DNA of 64,000 nt, taken from Rhodococcus sp. P1Y (lineage in GTDB: Bacteria > Actinomycetota > Actinomycetes > Mycobacteriales > Mycobacteriaceae). Positions 37,971-49,462 of this stretch are shown in pieces. Under the pieces are notes generated by a model that saw only the letters and a program-made list of their open reading frames with translations, did no database searches and had not been told where the DNA came from. The stretch is from the NCBI RefSeq assembly GCF_003641205.1, contig NZ_CP032762.1:3100001-3164000 (forward strand), in the 5' to 3' direction. A program made the position numbers and the translations under genes. Each line of letters opens with the position of its first letter. Position 1 is the first letter of the stretch.

Positions 37971-38888
37971 TCACTGGTACAGCGATCCGGTGTTGACCAC
38001 GGGCTGTGTGTCACGATCACTGCACAACACGACGAGCAGGTTCGAGACCATGGACGCCTTGCGTTCTTCGTCGAGCTCGACGACGTGCTTGTCCTCCAGC
38101 TTCGTGAGCGCCATCTCGACCATTCCAACCGCCCCCTCGACGATCAACTGACGGGCGGCGATGACTGCACCAGCTTGCTGGCGACGCAGCATGGCTTGGG
38201 CGATCTCGGGTGCGTACGCGAGCCTGTTGATTCTGGTCTCGATCACCTCGACGCCCGCCGACCTGACCCTGGCATGAACTTCCTCGGACATTGCGCCGGT
38301 GATCTCGTCGGCGTTCTCCCGCAACGACATCCGGCCCTCGGCGTCGTACGGGTAGCTGCCGGCGATGTGCCGGACGGCGGACTCGGTCTGGACTGCGACG
38401 AATTCCTCGTAGTCGTCGACCTGGAACGACGCCAACGCTGTATCCGCGACCTGCCAGACGACGATCGCAGAGATCTCGATCGGATTGCCATCCGCGTCGT
38501 TGACCTTGGACTGGCCGGTCTCATGGTTGCGGATCCGCGTCGAGATCGCCCTGCGGTAGGTCAGCGGGTTGGTCCAGCGTAGGCCCGGGGTTCGGAGCGT
38601 TCCGCTGTACGAGCTTCCCAGAAGTTGTAGTACACGAGCTTGATTGGGCTGAACCAGTGTCAGTCCGGCCAGTACCGGCAGTGACACGACGAACAGCACG
38701 ACCCCGGCGACGATCAGTCCGACAACGGTGAACACAATGCCGAGCGCGAATGCCGCTACGCCTGCAAGGAACAAGGCCAGACCGACGCCGAGCATCGACC
38801 ATCCGGGCAGATCCCACCCTGGTCGTTCGGCAATGGTGGTCGTCGGTGTTCCCGTTGGCTTCTCGGCAACGGTCGTGGGTGCGGTCAT
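37971..38888 (-). CDS. SPFH/Band-7 domain membrane protein
   Basis: 305 residues: two N-terminal membrane helices (about 33-50 and 54-74) followed by an SPFH domain (starting near residue 78, [20 protein letters not shown]) and an Ala/Glu-rich coiled-coil-like end (about 200-270, [14 protein letters not shown]). Such proteins (slipin, prohibitin, flotillin relatives) form ring-like membrane scaffolds in bacteria. A strong AAGGAGGGG precedes ATG 38888. It is followed by the RHH gene; the upstream region contains an operator palindrome and a repeat array. Confidence 0.9.
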   Translation of the reverse strand: MTAPTTVAEKPTGTPTTTIAERPGWDLPGWSMLGVGLALFLAGVAAFALGIVFTVVGLIVAGVVLFVVSLPVLAGLTLVQPNQARVLQLLGSSYSGTLRTPGLRWTNPLTYRRAISTRIRNHETGQSKVNDADGNPIEISAIVVWQVADTALASFQVDDYEEFVAVQTESAVRHIAGSYPYDAEGRMSLRENADEITGAMSEEVHARVRSAGVEVIETRINRLAYAPEIAQAMLRRQQAGAVIAARQLIVEGAVGMVEMALTKLEDKHVVELDEERKASMVSNLLVVLCSDRDTQPVVNTGSLYQ

Positions 38889-38907
38889 GAATACCCCTCC
38901 TTCTTCG

Positions 38908-38928
38908 GTGATACTAAAGTGATATCAC
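38908..38928. promoter_or_regulatory. GTGATATCAC operator upstream of SPFH-RHH operon
   Basis: The perfect palindrome GTGATATCAC (38919-38928) is preceded by a matching half-site GTGATAC (38908-38914) at an 11-base period. It lies 20-40 bases before the SPFH start codon. The arrangement suits a tandem-binding repressor such as the RHH protein. Confidence 0.6.
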
Positions 38929-38930
38929 AT

Positions 38931-39180
38931 TTCGCGCGCTTGGGGTGACCGAAAGGCTCGTTCGCTCCCGTGAGGTGACCGAAAGGCTCATTCGCGCACT
39001 CTGAGTGACCGAAAGGCTCGTTCGCACACTCTGAGTGACCGAAAGGCTCATTCGCTCACGTGAGGTGACCGAAAGGCTCGTTCGCTCCCGTGAGGTGACC
39101 GAAAGGCTCGTTCGCACACTCTGAGTGACCGAAAGGCTCATTCGGTCCGTGAAAGTGACCGAAACAGACATTCGGTCACA
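38931..39180. repeat. 30-bp tandem repeat array (8 units)
   Basis: Units start exactly every 30 bases (38945, 38975, 39005, 39035, 39065, 39095, 39125 and 39155; the last is incomplete). Each has a conserved 20-base core GTGACCGAAAGGCTCRTTCG and a 10-base tail of two kinds (CTCCCGTGAG-like or CACACTCTGA-like). The last two units, nearest the NUDIX gene, form hairpins (GTGACCGAA...TTCGGTCAC). A repeat-encoded open frame exists on the minus strand, but it gives no sign of being a gene. Fills the gap between the NUDIX stop and the SPFH promoter. Confidence 0.95.
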
Positions 39181-39195
39181 CCCGGGGGAGCGGCT

Positions 39196-39669
39196 TCAGC
39201 GCCGAAACCACGCCTCGGGAGTGCCGCTGAGTGCGTGCTCGATGCGCAGACGCGAAGTGCCCGTTAGGTTTTCGGGCAGAGCGGAGGGAGTGAACCACTC
39301 GACGGCAAGGTTTTCGTCGTCGGCGACGTAGGCGTCGCCTGCGATGTGACGAGCGAGAAAGGTGATGTCGAGGTACTGCGCGACATCACCGTTCGGATAG
39401 GTGATCTGCTCGGTGACGTCGACGCCCGTGAGTCGGACCAGTTCGGCGTCGACACCTGTTTCTTCGCGGATTTCGCGAAGGGCTGCGGGTCCCGGTTCCT
39501 CGCCGGGTTCGAGAATGCCGGATACGACGGCCCATTGACCGTTGTCCCGTCGACGAGTGAGGAGAATGCGACCGTCGGCGTCGACCACGACTGCGCTCAC
39601 ACCCGACAGCCAGAGGGGTGAGGTTCCGACCTTCTCGCGCAGAGCGAGCACGAACTCGGGGATCGGCAC
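39196..39669 (-). CDS. NUDIX hydrolase
   Basis: 157 residues. The Nudix box GILEPGEEPGPAALREIREETG (split here as G-x5-E-x7-REIREETG, about residues 50-72) is complete, so it hydrolyses a nucleoside diphosphate-linked compound; substrate unknown. GTG 39669 is chosen because it lies 1 base after the fecB stop, which implies translational coupling. The 3' side borders the tandem repeat array. Confidence 0.88.
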   Translation of the reverse strand: MPIPEFVLALREKVGTSPLWLSGVSAVVVDADGRILLTRRRDNGQWAVVSGILEPGEEPGPAALREIREETGVDAELVRLTGVDVTEQITYPNGDVAQYLDITFLARHIAGDAYVADDENLAVEWFTPSALPENLTGTSRLRIEHALSGTPEAWFRR

Positions 39670-39670
39670 G

Positions 39671-40735
39671 TCAGGACACGTACGCGTTGAGTGAGTTCGA
39701 CACATCCGCCAGGATTGCACGGGCCGCGACGATTCCGCTTCCCGACCACACGGTGTCGTCGACTACGAAGATGCGCCCGTCCTTGGCCGACCCGAGATCC
39801 TCCCAGGCTGCGTTGGTCATGACGGACTTTCCGTAGGTCTCGCCGTCGTCGCCGTCGAAACGGACGTACACGATGTCACCTTCGGCGGGAGACAAGTTCT
39901 CGGCCGTCACCGAGGCAGAGTTGTCGCGCTGCGAAGGGGGTCGCTGGACGCCTACCTCGGCGAGCACCTCACTCGCGAACGTTTCGGGGCCGTCGGTTTC
40001 GGCAGAGTCCGAAAGAAATCGGACGACCGACGCTTGAGTCTGGGTGGCGTTCACGTCGCGGCCGACCTGCTCGGCGTCCGCGCTGAAACTTGCCAGTTCC
40101 TCGAAGGCTGTGCCGCCCCGTCCGAGGGCAGCCGCGGTTTGGAGAAACGCGCCTTTCCATCCGTCGTCGGTCGAGGTGAAGACAGTGGGTGCAATGTCGG
40201 TCAGCGAGTTGTACAGATCGGGCCCCAGCGAGTCGGCGCCGAGGATCAAGTCGGGAGCAAGTTGAGCGATCGCGTCGACGTCAGGGGTGCCGACGGGTCC
40301 CACCGAAGGAATCTCGGCGATTCCGGTACCCAGATACAGCTCCTGATCGCCGTCTCCGCGGAACGCCGGATCGAGCGTCGATGCGCCTACGACTCGCTCC
40401 CACACGCCCAATGCGCAGGTGGCGTCCAGTGCGGCAGAACCCAGCGCCACGACTCGCAGTGGATCGGCCGGCACATCGGTGATTCCTTCACTGTGGCCGA
40501 CGGGTCGGACGTCGCCGTCGACGCCGGTCGGGTCGAGGGGTGCGGTTTCCGGACACAGTCCGACGGTTTCGCGATCGTTTCCGACCACGCCTGCGCCTGC
40601 GATGTTGGTGGTGCTTCGTACGATCGTCGACGCATCGTCTCCGGTCGAGGACGCGCCCGCACAGCCAGAAGTCAGCACGAGTGCGCCAACTGCGATGGCG
40701 ATGGCGATGGCATGCACAGACGACTTTTCGGTCAA
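39671..40735 (-). CDS. fecB: iron-siderophore/heme substrate-binding lipoprotein FecB
   Basis: 354 residues, a periplasmic-binding protein of the FecB type. The signal sequence ends at lipobox LTSGC, so the mature protein is lipid-anchored. The block IAGAGVVGNDRE after the signal and the PPSQR segment resemble mycobacterial FecB (Rv3044), linked there to iron/heme uptake. No permease or ATPase is adjacent. Start is uncertain: TTG 40735 gives a Lys-containing N-region; GTG 40717 is an alternative. The position beside ctaD matches mycobacteria. Confidence 0.88.
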   Translation of the reverse strand: MTEKSSVHAIAIAIAVGALVLTSGCAGASSTGDDASTIVRSTTNIAGAGVVGNDRETVGLCPETAPLDPTGVDGDVRPVGHSEGITDVPADPLRVVALGSAALDATCALGVWERVVGASTLDPAFRGDGDQELYLGTGIAEIPSVGPVGTPDVDAIAQLAPDLILGADSLGPDLYNSLTDIAPTVFTSTDDGWKGAFLQTAAALGRGGTAFEELASFSADAEQVGRDVNATQTQASVVRFLSDSAETDGPETFASEVLAEVGVQRPPSQRDNSASVTAENLSPAEGDIVYVRFDGDDGETYGKSVMTNAAWEDLGSAKDGRIFVVDDTVWSGSGIVAARAILADVSNSLNAYVS

Positions 40736-41006
40736 CAGTGAGGTTCCTAACGCGAGTGGGATGCGGTCACACCCTATCCAGCGTGTCCGACGCCCGCGGA
40801 ATCGCCCGCAACCGAACGCGGACGAGATTAGTGGAGCCTTACTCGGAGACTGCGTATCTGGCCCCCATGCTGGCGTGACACCCCAATACGACACACGGTA
40901 GGACCGGTTCGGCGTGCTGCATCCGCACGGTCTAGGATTCGAGGAGCGCAAGACACCAGGACGTGCTGTCTCCAAGTGGAGACGGAACGCATCTTCAGGA
41001 GGATCA

Positions 41007-42797
41007 GTGACTGCCCTAGCGCCTAGGCCAACTCCCGCTGTAGAGGCGGTGAGGCCTTTTCCGCCGCGGATGGGACCGAAGGGTTCTTTTCTTCACAAGG
41101 CGGTGACGACGACTGATCCCAAGGTGTTGGGGATCATGTACATCGCGACGTCGATCGCGTTTTTCTTGGTCGGTGGGTTGATGGCGTTGTTGATGCGCGC
41201 CGAGTTGGCTGTGCCGGGGATGCAGTTCTTGTCCAACGAGCAGTACAACCAGTTATTCACCATGCACGGCACGATCATGTTGCTGTTGTATGCGACGCCG
41301 ATCGTGTTCGGGTTCGCCAATTACATTCTGCCGTTGCAGATCGGTGCTCCTGATGTGGCGTTCCCCCGGTTGAATGCGTTTTCCTACTGGCTGTATCTGT
41401 TCGGTGCGTTGATCACCACTGCAGGGTTCATCACTCCTGGTGGTGCTGCTGATTTCGGGTGGACTGCGTACACCCCGCTCACCTCGGCGTTGCATTCGCC
41501 GGGTGTGGGTGCCGATCTGTGGATCATGGGGTTGGCGGTTGCTGGTTTGGGCACCATTTTGGGTGGTGTAAACATGATCACCACGGTCATCTGTTTGCGT
41601 GCTCCGGGTATGACGATGTTCCGGATGCCGATCTTCACCTGGAACATTCTGGTCACTTCGATCCTGATTCTTCTTGCGTTCCCGTTGTTGACGGCGGCGT
41701 TGTTGGGGTTGGCGGCGGATCGTCATCTCGGTGCGCACCTGTTCGATCCGGCGACCGGTGGTGTGTTGTTGTGGCAGCACTTGTTCTGGTTCTTCGGTCA
41801 TCCCGAGGTGTACATCATCGCGTTGCCGTTCTTCGGGATCGTGTCGGAGATTTTCCCGGTGTTCTCGCGTAAGCCGATGTTCGGGTACACCACGTTGATC
41901 TACGCGACGATCGCCATCGCGGCGCTCTCGATCGCGGTGTGGGCGCATCACATGTATGCCACCGGTGCGGTGCTTCTTCCGTTCTTCTCGTTCATGACGT
42001 TCCTGATCGCGGTGCCGACGGGTGTGAAGATCTTCAACTGGATCGGCACGATGTGGCGTGGGCAGGTGACGTTGGAGACTCCGATGTTGTTCTCCATCGG
42101 GTTTTTGATCACGTTCCTGTTCGGTGGTCTGTCCGGTGTGTTGCTCGCCAGTCCGCCGATCGATTTCCATGTCACCGACACCTACTTCGTGATCGCGCAC
42201 TTCCATTACGTGGTGTTCGGGACGGTGGTGTTCGCTACGTATGCGGGTATCTACTTCTGGTTCCCGAAGATGACGGGGCGGATGATGGACGAGACCCTCG
42301 GGAAGTGGCATTTCTGGTTGACGTTCTTCGGGTTCCACGGCACGTTCCTGGTTCAGCATTGGCTCGGTAACGAAGGTATGCCGCGTCGGTACGCGGATTA
42401 CTTGTCCTCGGACGGGTTCACGACGCTCAACATCATTTCCACGATCGGTGCGTTCGTGCTCGGTGCGTCGACGTTGCCGTTCGTGTGGAATGTGTTCAAG
42501 TCCTACCGGTACGGCGAGGTCGTCACCGTCGATGATCCGTGGGGGTACGGCAATTCGTTGGAGTGGGCCACCTCCTGCCCGCCGCCGCGGCACAATTTCA
42601 CCGAACTGCCCAGGATCCGTTCGGAGCGGCCGGCGTTCGAGTTGCATTACCCGCACATGGTCGAACGCCTACGCGCCGAAGCCCACGTCGGGCCTGGTAG
42701 CCATGGCGGACACACCACCGAAGTCCTCGAGAAGGCACGACGCGAACCACTCGCCACCAGCGACCACGAACATTCAGGCGATCCAGATCCGAAGTAG
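41007..42797 (+). CDS. ctaD: cytochrome c oxidase subunit I (aa3-type)
   Basis: 596 residues, about 12 helices. Heme-a ligands lie in TMHGTIMLL and the [11 protein letters not shown] segment (His-Phe-His); CuB ligands are in [11 protein letters not shown] (His, plus cross-linked Tyr) and WAHHMY. This is the terminal oxidase of the cytochrome bcc-aa3 supercomplex. GTG 41007 follows AGGAGG. The C-terminal 45 residues are hydrophilic. Codon use differs from neighbours: Leu is mostly TTG and Gly GGT through most of the gene, but the last 140 bases return to C-ending codons. Confidence 0.97.
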   Translation: MTALAPRPTPAVEAVRPFPPRMGPKGSFLHKAVTTTDPKVLGIMYIATSIAFFLVGGLMALLMRAELAVPGMQFLSNEQYNQLFTMHGTIMLLLYATPIVFGFANYILPLQIGAPDVAFPRLNAFSYWLYLFGALITTAGFITPGGAADFGWTAYTPLTSALHSPGVGADLWIMGLAVAGLGTILGGVNMITTVICLRAPGMTMFRMPIFTWNILVTSILILLAFPLLTAALLGLAADRHLGAHLFDPATGGVLLWQHLFWFFGHPEVYIIALPFFGIVSEIFPVFSRKPMFGYTTLIYATIAIAALSIAVWAHHMYATGAVLLPFFSFMTFLIAVPTGVKIFNWIGTMWRGQVTLETPMLFSIGFLITFLFGGLSGVLLASPPIDFHVTDTYFVIAHFHYVVFGTVVFATYAGIYFWFPKMTGRMMDETLGKWHFWLTFFGFHGTFLVQHWLGNEGMPRRYADYLSSDGFTTLNIISTIGAFVLGASTLPFVWNVFKSYRYGEVVTVDDPWGYGNSLEWATSCPPPRHNFTELPRIRSERPAFELHYPHMVERLRAEAHVGPGSHGGHTTEVLEKARREPLATSDHEHSGDPDPK

Positions 42798-44908
<2,111 letters not shown>

Positions 44909-44989
44909 GTACGAGACACTTCTCGTCGGGGTCCACTGAGTCGAAACTGGATGTTTCTGTGAGCGCCAGTGGAGGTCCAGACTGGGTGC

Positions 44990-45805
44990 ATGCGATCGTT
45001 CGAACGAGTCCGGGAATTGACCCTCCGTCTGTCGGCGCTCTACGTCGGCCTGTGGCTTTACGGGTTGTCGATGGCGCTCATGGTCACCGCAAGTCTGGGA
45101 CTGAATCCTTGGGATGTCTTTCATCAGGGGGTCAGTCGGCATCTGCCGTTGAGCTTCGGCGCAATCACGGCGCTGACCGGCCTTGCAGTTCTCCTCGCGT
45201 GGATCCCCTTGCGCCAGATGCCGGGTCTCGGAACGGTGAGCAACGTGGTCGTCATCGCGATCGCAGTCGACGTGTCGCTTGCGTGGTTGCCCGAGGTCGA
45301 CGCACTGCCTCTGCGGGCAGCGTTGTTGGTCACAGGGATCGTCATGAACGCGTTTGCGACCGCCCTCTATATCGGCGCAGGCATGGGACCGGGGCCCCGG
45401 GACGGATTGATGACGGGGTTGGTGGCGCGAACTGGTTTGTCCGTCAGGCTCGTTCGAACACTGATCGAGCTCACCGTCGTCGCCACCGGATGGCTGCTGG
45501 GCGGCAACGTCGGAGTGGGAACGGTGCTGTACGCATTCGGTATCGGTCCGCTGGTGCAGGTGTTCATGACCTACTTTCCATCGCTCCGCAGGACCAGCAC
45601 CGTCGAACCTGTCAGTGCAATCGTCGAGCCTGCTTCCACAGCCGATGTATCGGCCGGAACGCCCTCGGGAGTGGAAGAATCGAAGACGGGAACGAACCTG
45701 CGCGCAGCCCAGGCCGGGCAGGCCAGTGATATCTCGGTAGGCCCGCCGGAGTGCACGATCAACAATGAGCTGGCGTCGTCGACGGGTAAGCCGTCCGGTT
45801 CGTAG
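44990..45805 (+). CDS. YczE/YitT-like integral membrane protein
   Basis: 271 residues from ATG 44990. Five or six helices cover residues 10-205, with GLNPWDVFHQG and GMGPGPRDGLMTGL as conserved loops of the YczE family. The family's function is poorly understood. The core ends near 45605. After that the open frame runs a further 200 bases over the 3' end of the convergent glgX, giving a Ser/Thr/Ala-rich tail of about 65 residues that is probably not conserved. Confidence 0.75.
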   Translation: MRSFERVRELTLRLSALYVGLWLYGLSMALMVTASLGLNPWDVFHQGVSRHLPLSFGAITALTGLAVLLAWIPLRQMPGLGTVSNVVVIAIAVDVSLAWLPEVDALPLRAALLVTGIVMNAFATALYIGAGMGPGPRDGLMTGLVARTGLSVRLVRTLIELTVVATGWLLGGNVGVGTVLYAFGIGPLVQVFMTYFPSLRRTSTVEPVSAIVEPASTADVSAGTPSGVEESKTGTNLRAAQAGQASDISVGPPECTINNELASSTGKPSGS

Positions 45806-47712
45806 GAGCGCACGTCGCCGCCGTCGACCCAGGCCTGAAGCGTCCGAACGGATTCGTCGTTCCACGATTCGGTGCTCAGCTCGTTGCCCGTGGCGTCGAA
45901 CCACACGAGATCCGGGCGGCCGGTCGGAGTGTCGCGGCCGATGAAGAACTCCTGCTGCCGGAGGGACGGCGCGCTTGCGCGAATGCGGAGCAATCTGGAA
46001 ACGAACGCGACGAGTTCGGTGTCCGCAGTCGACCAATCGACCGCCCACGACTCCGCCGCCGGGGAGTCGGCCCGAACGCAGTATGCGTTGTTGTTTCCGA
46101 ACTGACTGTGGCCCAACTCATCTCCCGCGAGCAGCATCGGAGTGCCCGTGGACAAAGTCAGCGTTGCCAGAAGTGCGCGCGTATGCCGTGCGCGTGCTGC
46201 GAGGATGTCCGGGTCGTCCGTCGTCCCCTCGACACCGTGGTTGACCGAGATGTTGTTGTCGGTTCCGTCGCGGTTCTCTTCGCCGTTGGCCTCGTTGTGC
46301 TTGTGTGAATACGACACCAGATCAGCTGCGGTGAAGCCGTCGTGCGCTGTGACGAAGTTGACCGAAGCCCAAGGCTTTCGGGTTCCTCCGCCGTAGATGT
46401 CCTCGGAGCCCGCAAGTCTCGACGCCAATTCTCGTACCCCTGTCTGTCCCGACCAGAACCTACGGACGGTGTCGCGGTAGCGGTCGTTCCATTCGGACCA
46501 CATACTGCCGAATCCACCGACCTGGTACCCAGCTCCCGTCGCATCCCACGGTTCTGCGATCAGTTTGGCCTGCGAGAGAACCGGATCGGTCGTGATGGCG
46601 GTGAGAAGTGGTGCACGTGAATCGAATCGCCATCCGCCCGGACGGCCGAGCGTACTGGCGAGATCGAAGCGGAAGCCGTCGACGCCCATCTCCTGAACCC
46701 AGTACCTGAGACTGTCGCACACCATGCGTACGACGGCAGGAGATGCCGAGTCCAACGTGTTTCCGCATCCGGTGAGGTCCACGTCGTATCCGCGACCGTC
46801 GAGCAGGTAATAACCGGGTGCGTCGAGCCCTCGCCAACTGATCGACGGCCCCGAGACCGACGACTCGCACGTGTGGTTGTAGACCACGTCGAGGACGACC
46901 TCGATGCCGGCGGCGTGCAGGGCGTCGACCATTGTTCTGAATTCGGTGATCTCTTCACCGGGTACCGACGCGAACCGAGGATCGACCGCGAAGTATGCGC
47001 CCGTGGAGTACCCCCAGTGGTTACGCATTCCGCGTGCTCGCACATCGGGTTCAGTCAGCATCGCCTGCACTGGAAGCAGTTCGACAGTGGTGACGCCGAG
47101 GCGAGTCAGATGGTCGAGTACGGCGGGCGCTGCGATGCCCAGGTACGTACCTCGGTGTGCGTCGGGAACCTCCGGGTGGCGAGCGGTGTAGGAACCGACA
47201 TGGAGTTCGTAGAGCACAGTGCGATCCCAGGGGACCGCGGGCCGGCGCTGGGCAAGCCCGGGCAGTGAACCTGAGGTCACCACGGACAGAGGCATGTGGC
47301 CGAGCGAGTCGACGGAGCTCGGTCTACCGAAAGGTTCGTCTTCGTAGGGAAGCAGAGTTGCGGCGTCTCCGAAACGACCGGTGATCTTTCGCCCCGACGG
47401 GTCGAGGAGAATCTTGTGCTCGTTGAAACGACGGCCGCGAGAAGGATCCCACGGTCCGTGCGCGCGGATGCCGTACGTCGCGCCCGCCTCGACACCGGGT
47501 ACGAATCCATGCCAGATTCCGAAGGTCCGACTGCGCAACTCGACACGCTGTTCGCCACCGGCGTCGTCGATCAGGCAGATTTCGATGCCGTCGGCCTCGG
47601 GCGAGTGGACCGCAAATTGAGTACCACCTTCCACGGCGGTAGCGCCCAGAGGGAACGGCGATCCAGGAGCTGGTCTGCTGGCGGAGGCGGTGTGATGAAA
47701 ATTCGACGACAC
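45571..47712 (-). CDS. glgX: glycogen debranching enzyme GlgX
   Basis: 713 residues from GTG 47712. A CBM48-type N-terminal domain (about 15-115) precedes a GH13 barrel with DVVYNH, GFRFDLAS, IAEPWD and FVTAHDGF, which contain the catalytic Asp and Glu and the transition-state Asp. It hydrolyses alpha-1,6 branch points of glycogen limit dextrins. The C-terminal 75 residues form a beta-domain. The 3' end overlaps the convergent membrane-protein gene by 235 bases. It is divergent from the ABC ATPase gene. Confidence 0.93.
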   Translation of the reverse strand: MSSNFHHTASASRPAPGSPFPLGATAVEGGTQFAVHSPEADGIEICLIDDAGGEQRVELRSRTFGIWHGFVPGVEAGATYGIRAHGPWDPSRGRRFNEHKILLDPSGRKITGRFGDAATLLPYEDEPFGRPSSVDSLGHMPLSVVTSGSLPGLAQRRPAVPWDRTVLYELHVGSYTARHPEVPDAHRGTYLGIAAPAVLDHLTRLGVTTVELLPVQAMLTEPDVRARGMRNHWGYSTGAYFAVDPRFASVPGEEITEFRTMVDALHAAGIEVVLDVVYNHTCESSVSGPSISWRGLDAPGYYLLDGRGYDVDLTGCGNTLDSASPAVVRMVCDSLRYWVQEMGVDGFRFDLASTLGRPGGWRFDSRAPLLTAITTDPVLSQAKLIAEPWDATGAGYQVGGFGSMWSEWNDRYRDTVRRFWSGQTGVRELASRLAGSEDIYGGGTRKPWASVNFVTAHDGFTAADLVSYSHKHNEANGEENRDGTDNNISVNHGVEGTTDDPDILAARARHTRALLATLTLSTGTPMLLAGDELGHSQFGNNNAYCVRADSPAAESWAVDWSTADTELVAFVSRLLRIRASAPSLRQQEFFIGRDTPTGRPDLVWFDATGNELSTESWNDESVRTLQAWVDGGDVRSYEPDGLPVDDASSLLIVHSGGPTEISLACPAWAARRFVPVFDSSTPEGVPADTSAVEAGSTIALTGSTVLVLRSDGK

Positions 47713-47755
47713 GCATGGAGATCCTGCCGTGTAAGCAGCTCGGATGTGCGACAAG

Positions 47756-48586
47756 ATGGACATCGTGTCTGAACCGGATCCCGATTTGCTCATCGACTTC
47801 AAGGACGTTCTCATTCGGCGAGGCGGTGTGACCCTCGTCGGTCCCGTCACCTGGCAGGTGGAACTCGACGAACGATGGGTGGTGCTGGGACCCAACGGCG
47901 CAGGAAAGACATCCTTGATGCGTATCGCGGCTGCCGAGGTGCATCCGACGTCCGGCGTCGCCCATGTTCTCGGTGAAGTGATCGGCAAGGCCATCGTCGC
48001 CGATCTGAAGCCGCGCATCGGGCTTTCGTCTTCCGCGCTTGCCCACCGCATCCCGGCAGACGAGACCGTCAGCGATCTCGTGGTCTCGGCGGGTTACAGC
48101 GTCCTCGGCCGCTGGCGTGAGCGGTACGACGACATGGACACCGAACGGGCGGTGGAGATGCTCGAAAGCCTCGGCGCCGAGCATCTCGCGAATCGTACGT
48201 ACGGCACGTTGTCCGAAGGTGAGCGCAAGCGCGTTCTCATCGCACGCGCCTTGATGACAGACCCCGAGCTCCTCCTCCTGGACGAACCCGCCGCCGGTCT
48301 CGACCTGGGTGGACGCGAAGAACTGGTGGCCCGCCTCGCCGATCTCGCGGCCGATCCCGACGCACCCGCCACCGTCCTGATCACCCACCACGTCGAAGAG
48401 ATCCCGCCCGGCTTCAGCCATGCGCTGCTGTTGAAAGAAGGCGGTGTCGTGGCGCAGGGACTGGTCGAGGACGTGATCACCGCGAAGAACCTCACCGAGG
48501 CATTCAGCCAGTCGATCACTCTCGATCGCGTGGACGGTCGATTCTTCGCACGGCGTACACGGGCGGCCGGTCAGCACCGCCGGTGA
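47756..48586 (+). CDS. stand-alone ABC transporter ATP-binding protein
   Basis: 276 residues. Walker A GPNGAGKT (45-52), signature LSEGERKRVLIARA and Walker B LLLLDEPAAGLD are all present. There is no permease beside it; in mycobacteria the corresponding gene is Rv3041c. Function could be regulatory, transport or ribosome-linked. Start ATG 47756, or GTG 47765. First of the ABC-NUDIX-echA set. Confidence 0.85.
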   Translation: MDIVSEPDPDLLIDFKDVLIRRGGVTLVGPVTWQVELDERWVVLGPNGAGKTSLMRIAAAEVHPTSGVAHVLGEVIGKAIVADLKPRIGLSSSALAHRIPADETVSDLVVSAGYSVLGRWRERYDDMDTERAVEMLESLGAEHLANRTYGTLSEGERKRVLIARALMTDPELLLLDEPAAGLDLGGREELVARLADLAADPDAPATVLITHHVEEIPPGFSHALLLKEGGVVAQGLVEDVITAKNLTEAFSQSITLDRVDGRFFARRTRAAGQHRR

Positions 48587-48620
48587 ACACCCCCGCGGAG
48601 CGGCGTTGTAGTTTCCGAAG

Positions 48621-49451
48621 ATGGTCTCCACCGAAGTTCCGCGGCCCGAACCGGCGCCAGTCCGCGATGCGTCGACCGTGATCCTCGTGCGCGACGCGGC
48701 CGACGGCATCGAGGTCTTCCTACTCGAGCGTGTCGGCGGTATGGCCTTCGCCGGTGGAATGACGGTGTTCCCCGGCGGAGGCGTCGACATTTCCGACGCG
48801 GATTCGGAACTCGCCTGGGCAGGACCTGATCCAGCGTGGTGGGCAGAGAAGTTCGGCGTCGACGAACGCAAAGCTGCTGCGCTCGTGTGCGCTGCAGCCC
48901 GCGAAACGTTCGAGGAATGCGGCATTCTGCTCGCCGGACCGACTGCCGACAGCGTCGTGTCCGACACGAGCAGCTACGCCGACGACCGCGGCAAGCTCGA
49001 GCGGCGTGAGCAGACGTTCGGTGAGTTCCTCACCCGGAACGGGCTCGTACTTCGAGCCGACCTTCTTCGTCCATGGTCGAACTGGATCACCCCGGTGGGG
49101 GAGAAGCGCCGGTACGACACCAGATTCTTCGTTGCAGTGCAACCGGCAGGCCAGCACGCCGACGGACAGACGAGCGAAGCTGCGTCGGTGGGGTGGCGGT
49201 CGCTCGACGCTGCGCTCGGCGAGTGGCAGGACGGCCGCACGATTCTCCTGCCGCCGACGTGGAGTCAACTTGCTGGGCTCACGGAGTACGCAAATGTCGC
49301 CGATTGCCTCGCGGCGTCACCCGAAATCCGGGCGATTCAGCCAGACCTTTACCACGTGGACGGTCAACTGCGTGTCGACTTCCCCGGCCAGGATGCGTAC
49401 TACGCCGGGAGCGCACACCCGTGGACCGATCGCCGGACGCCGCACCGGTAG
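48621..49451 (+). CDS. NUDIX hydrolase (CoA pyrophosphatase-like)
   Basis: 276 residues with N-terminal Nudix fold (VILVRDAADGIEVFLLERV) and a degenerate Nudix region: FPGGGVDISDAD, then AAARETFEECGILLAG roughly 35 residues later. The separated and altered box (RETFEECG in place of REAxEExG) and a long insertion suggest the NUDT7/NUDT19-like type that acts on acyl-CoA. That agrees with the enoyl-CoA hydratase gene 11 bases downstream. Substrate not proven. Confidence 0.8.
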   Translation: MVSTEVPRPEPAPVRDASTVILVRDAADGIEVFLLERVGGMAFAGGMTVFPGGGVDISDADSELAWAGPDPAWWAEKFGVDERKAAALVCAAARETFEECGILLAGPTADSVVSDTSSYADDRGKLERREQTFGEFLTRNGLVLRADLLRPWSNWITPVGEKRRYDTRFFVAVQPAGQHADGQTSEAASVGWRSLDAALGEWQDGRTILLPPTWSQLAGLTEYANVADCLAASPEIRAIQPDLYHVDGQLRVDFPGQDAYYAGSAHPWTDRRTPHR

Positions 49452-49462
49452 CGTGTGCGCAC

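Noticed and set aside
38914-39171. 85-codon minus-strand open frame made of decapeptide repeats (SLSVTSRERT-like)
   Set aside because: It exists only because the 30-bp array keeps frame; the A/G changes in the core alter amino acids, and there is no ribosome site or homology.
38931-39180. CRISPR array
   Set aside because: The period is exactly 30 bases with no unique spacers; the 10-base tails are themselves repeated, and there are no cas genes.
40736-41006. IdeR iron box between fecB and ctaD
   Set aside because: TGAGGTTCCTAAC is only a partial match to the 19-base consensus.
41253-42656. 467-codon Arg/His/Glu-rich minus-strand frame opposite ctaD
   Set aside because: Composition is that of an antisense of a membrane-protein gene; ctaD is certain.
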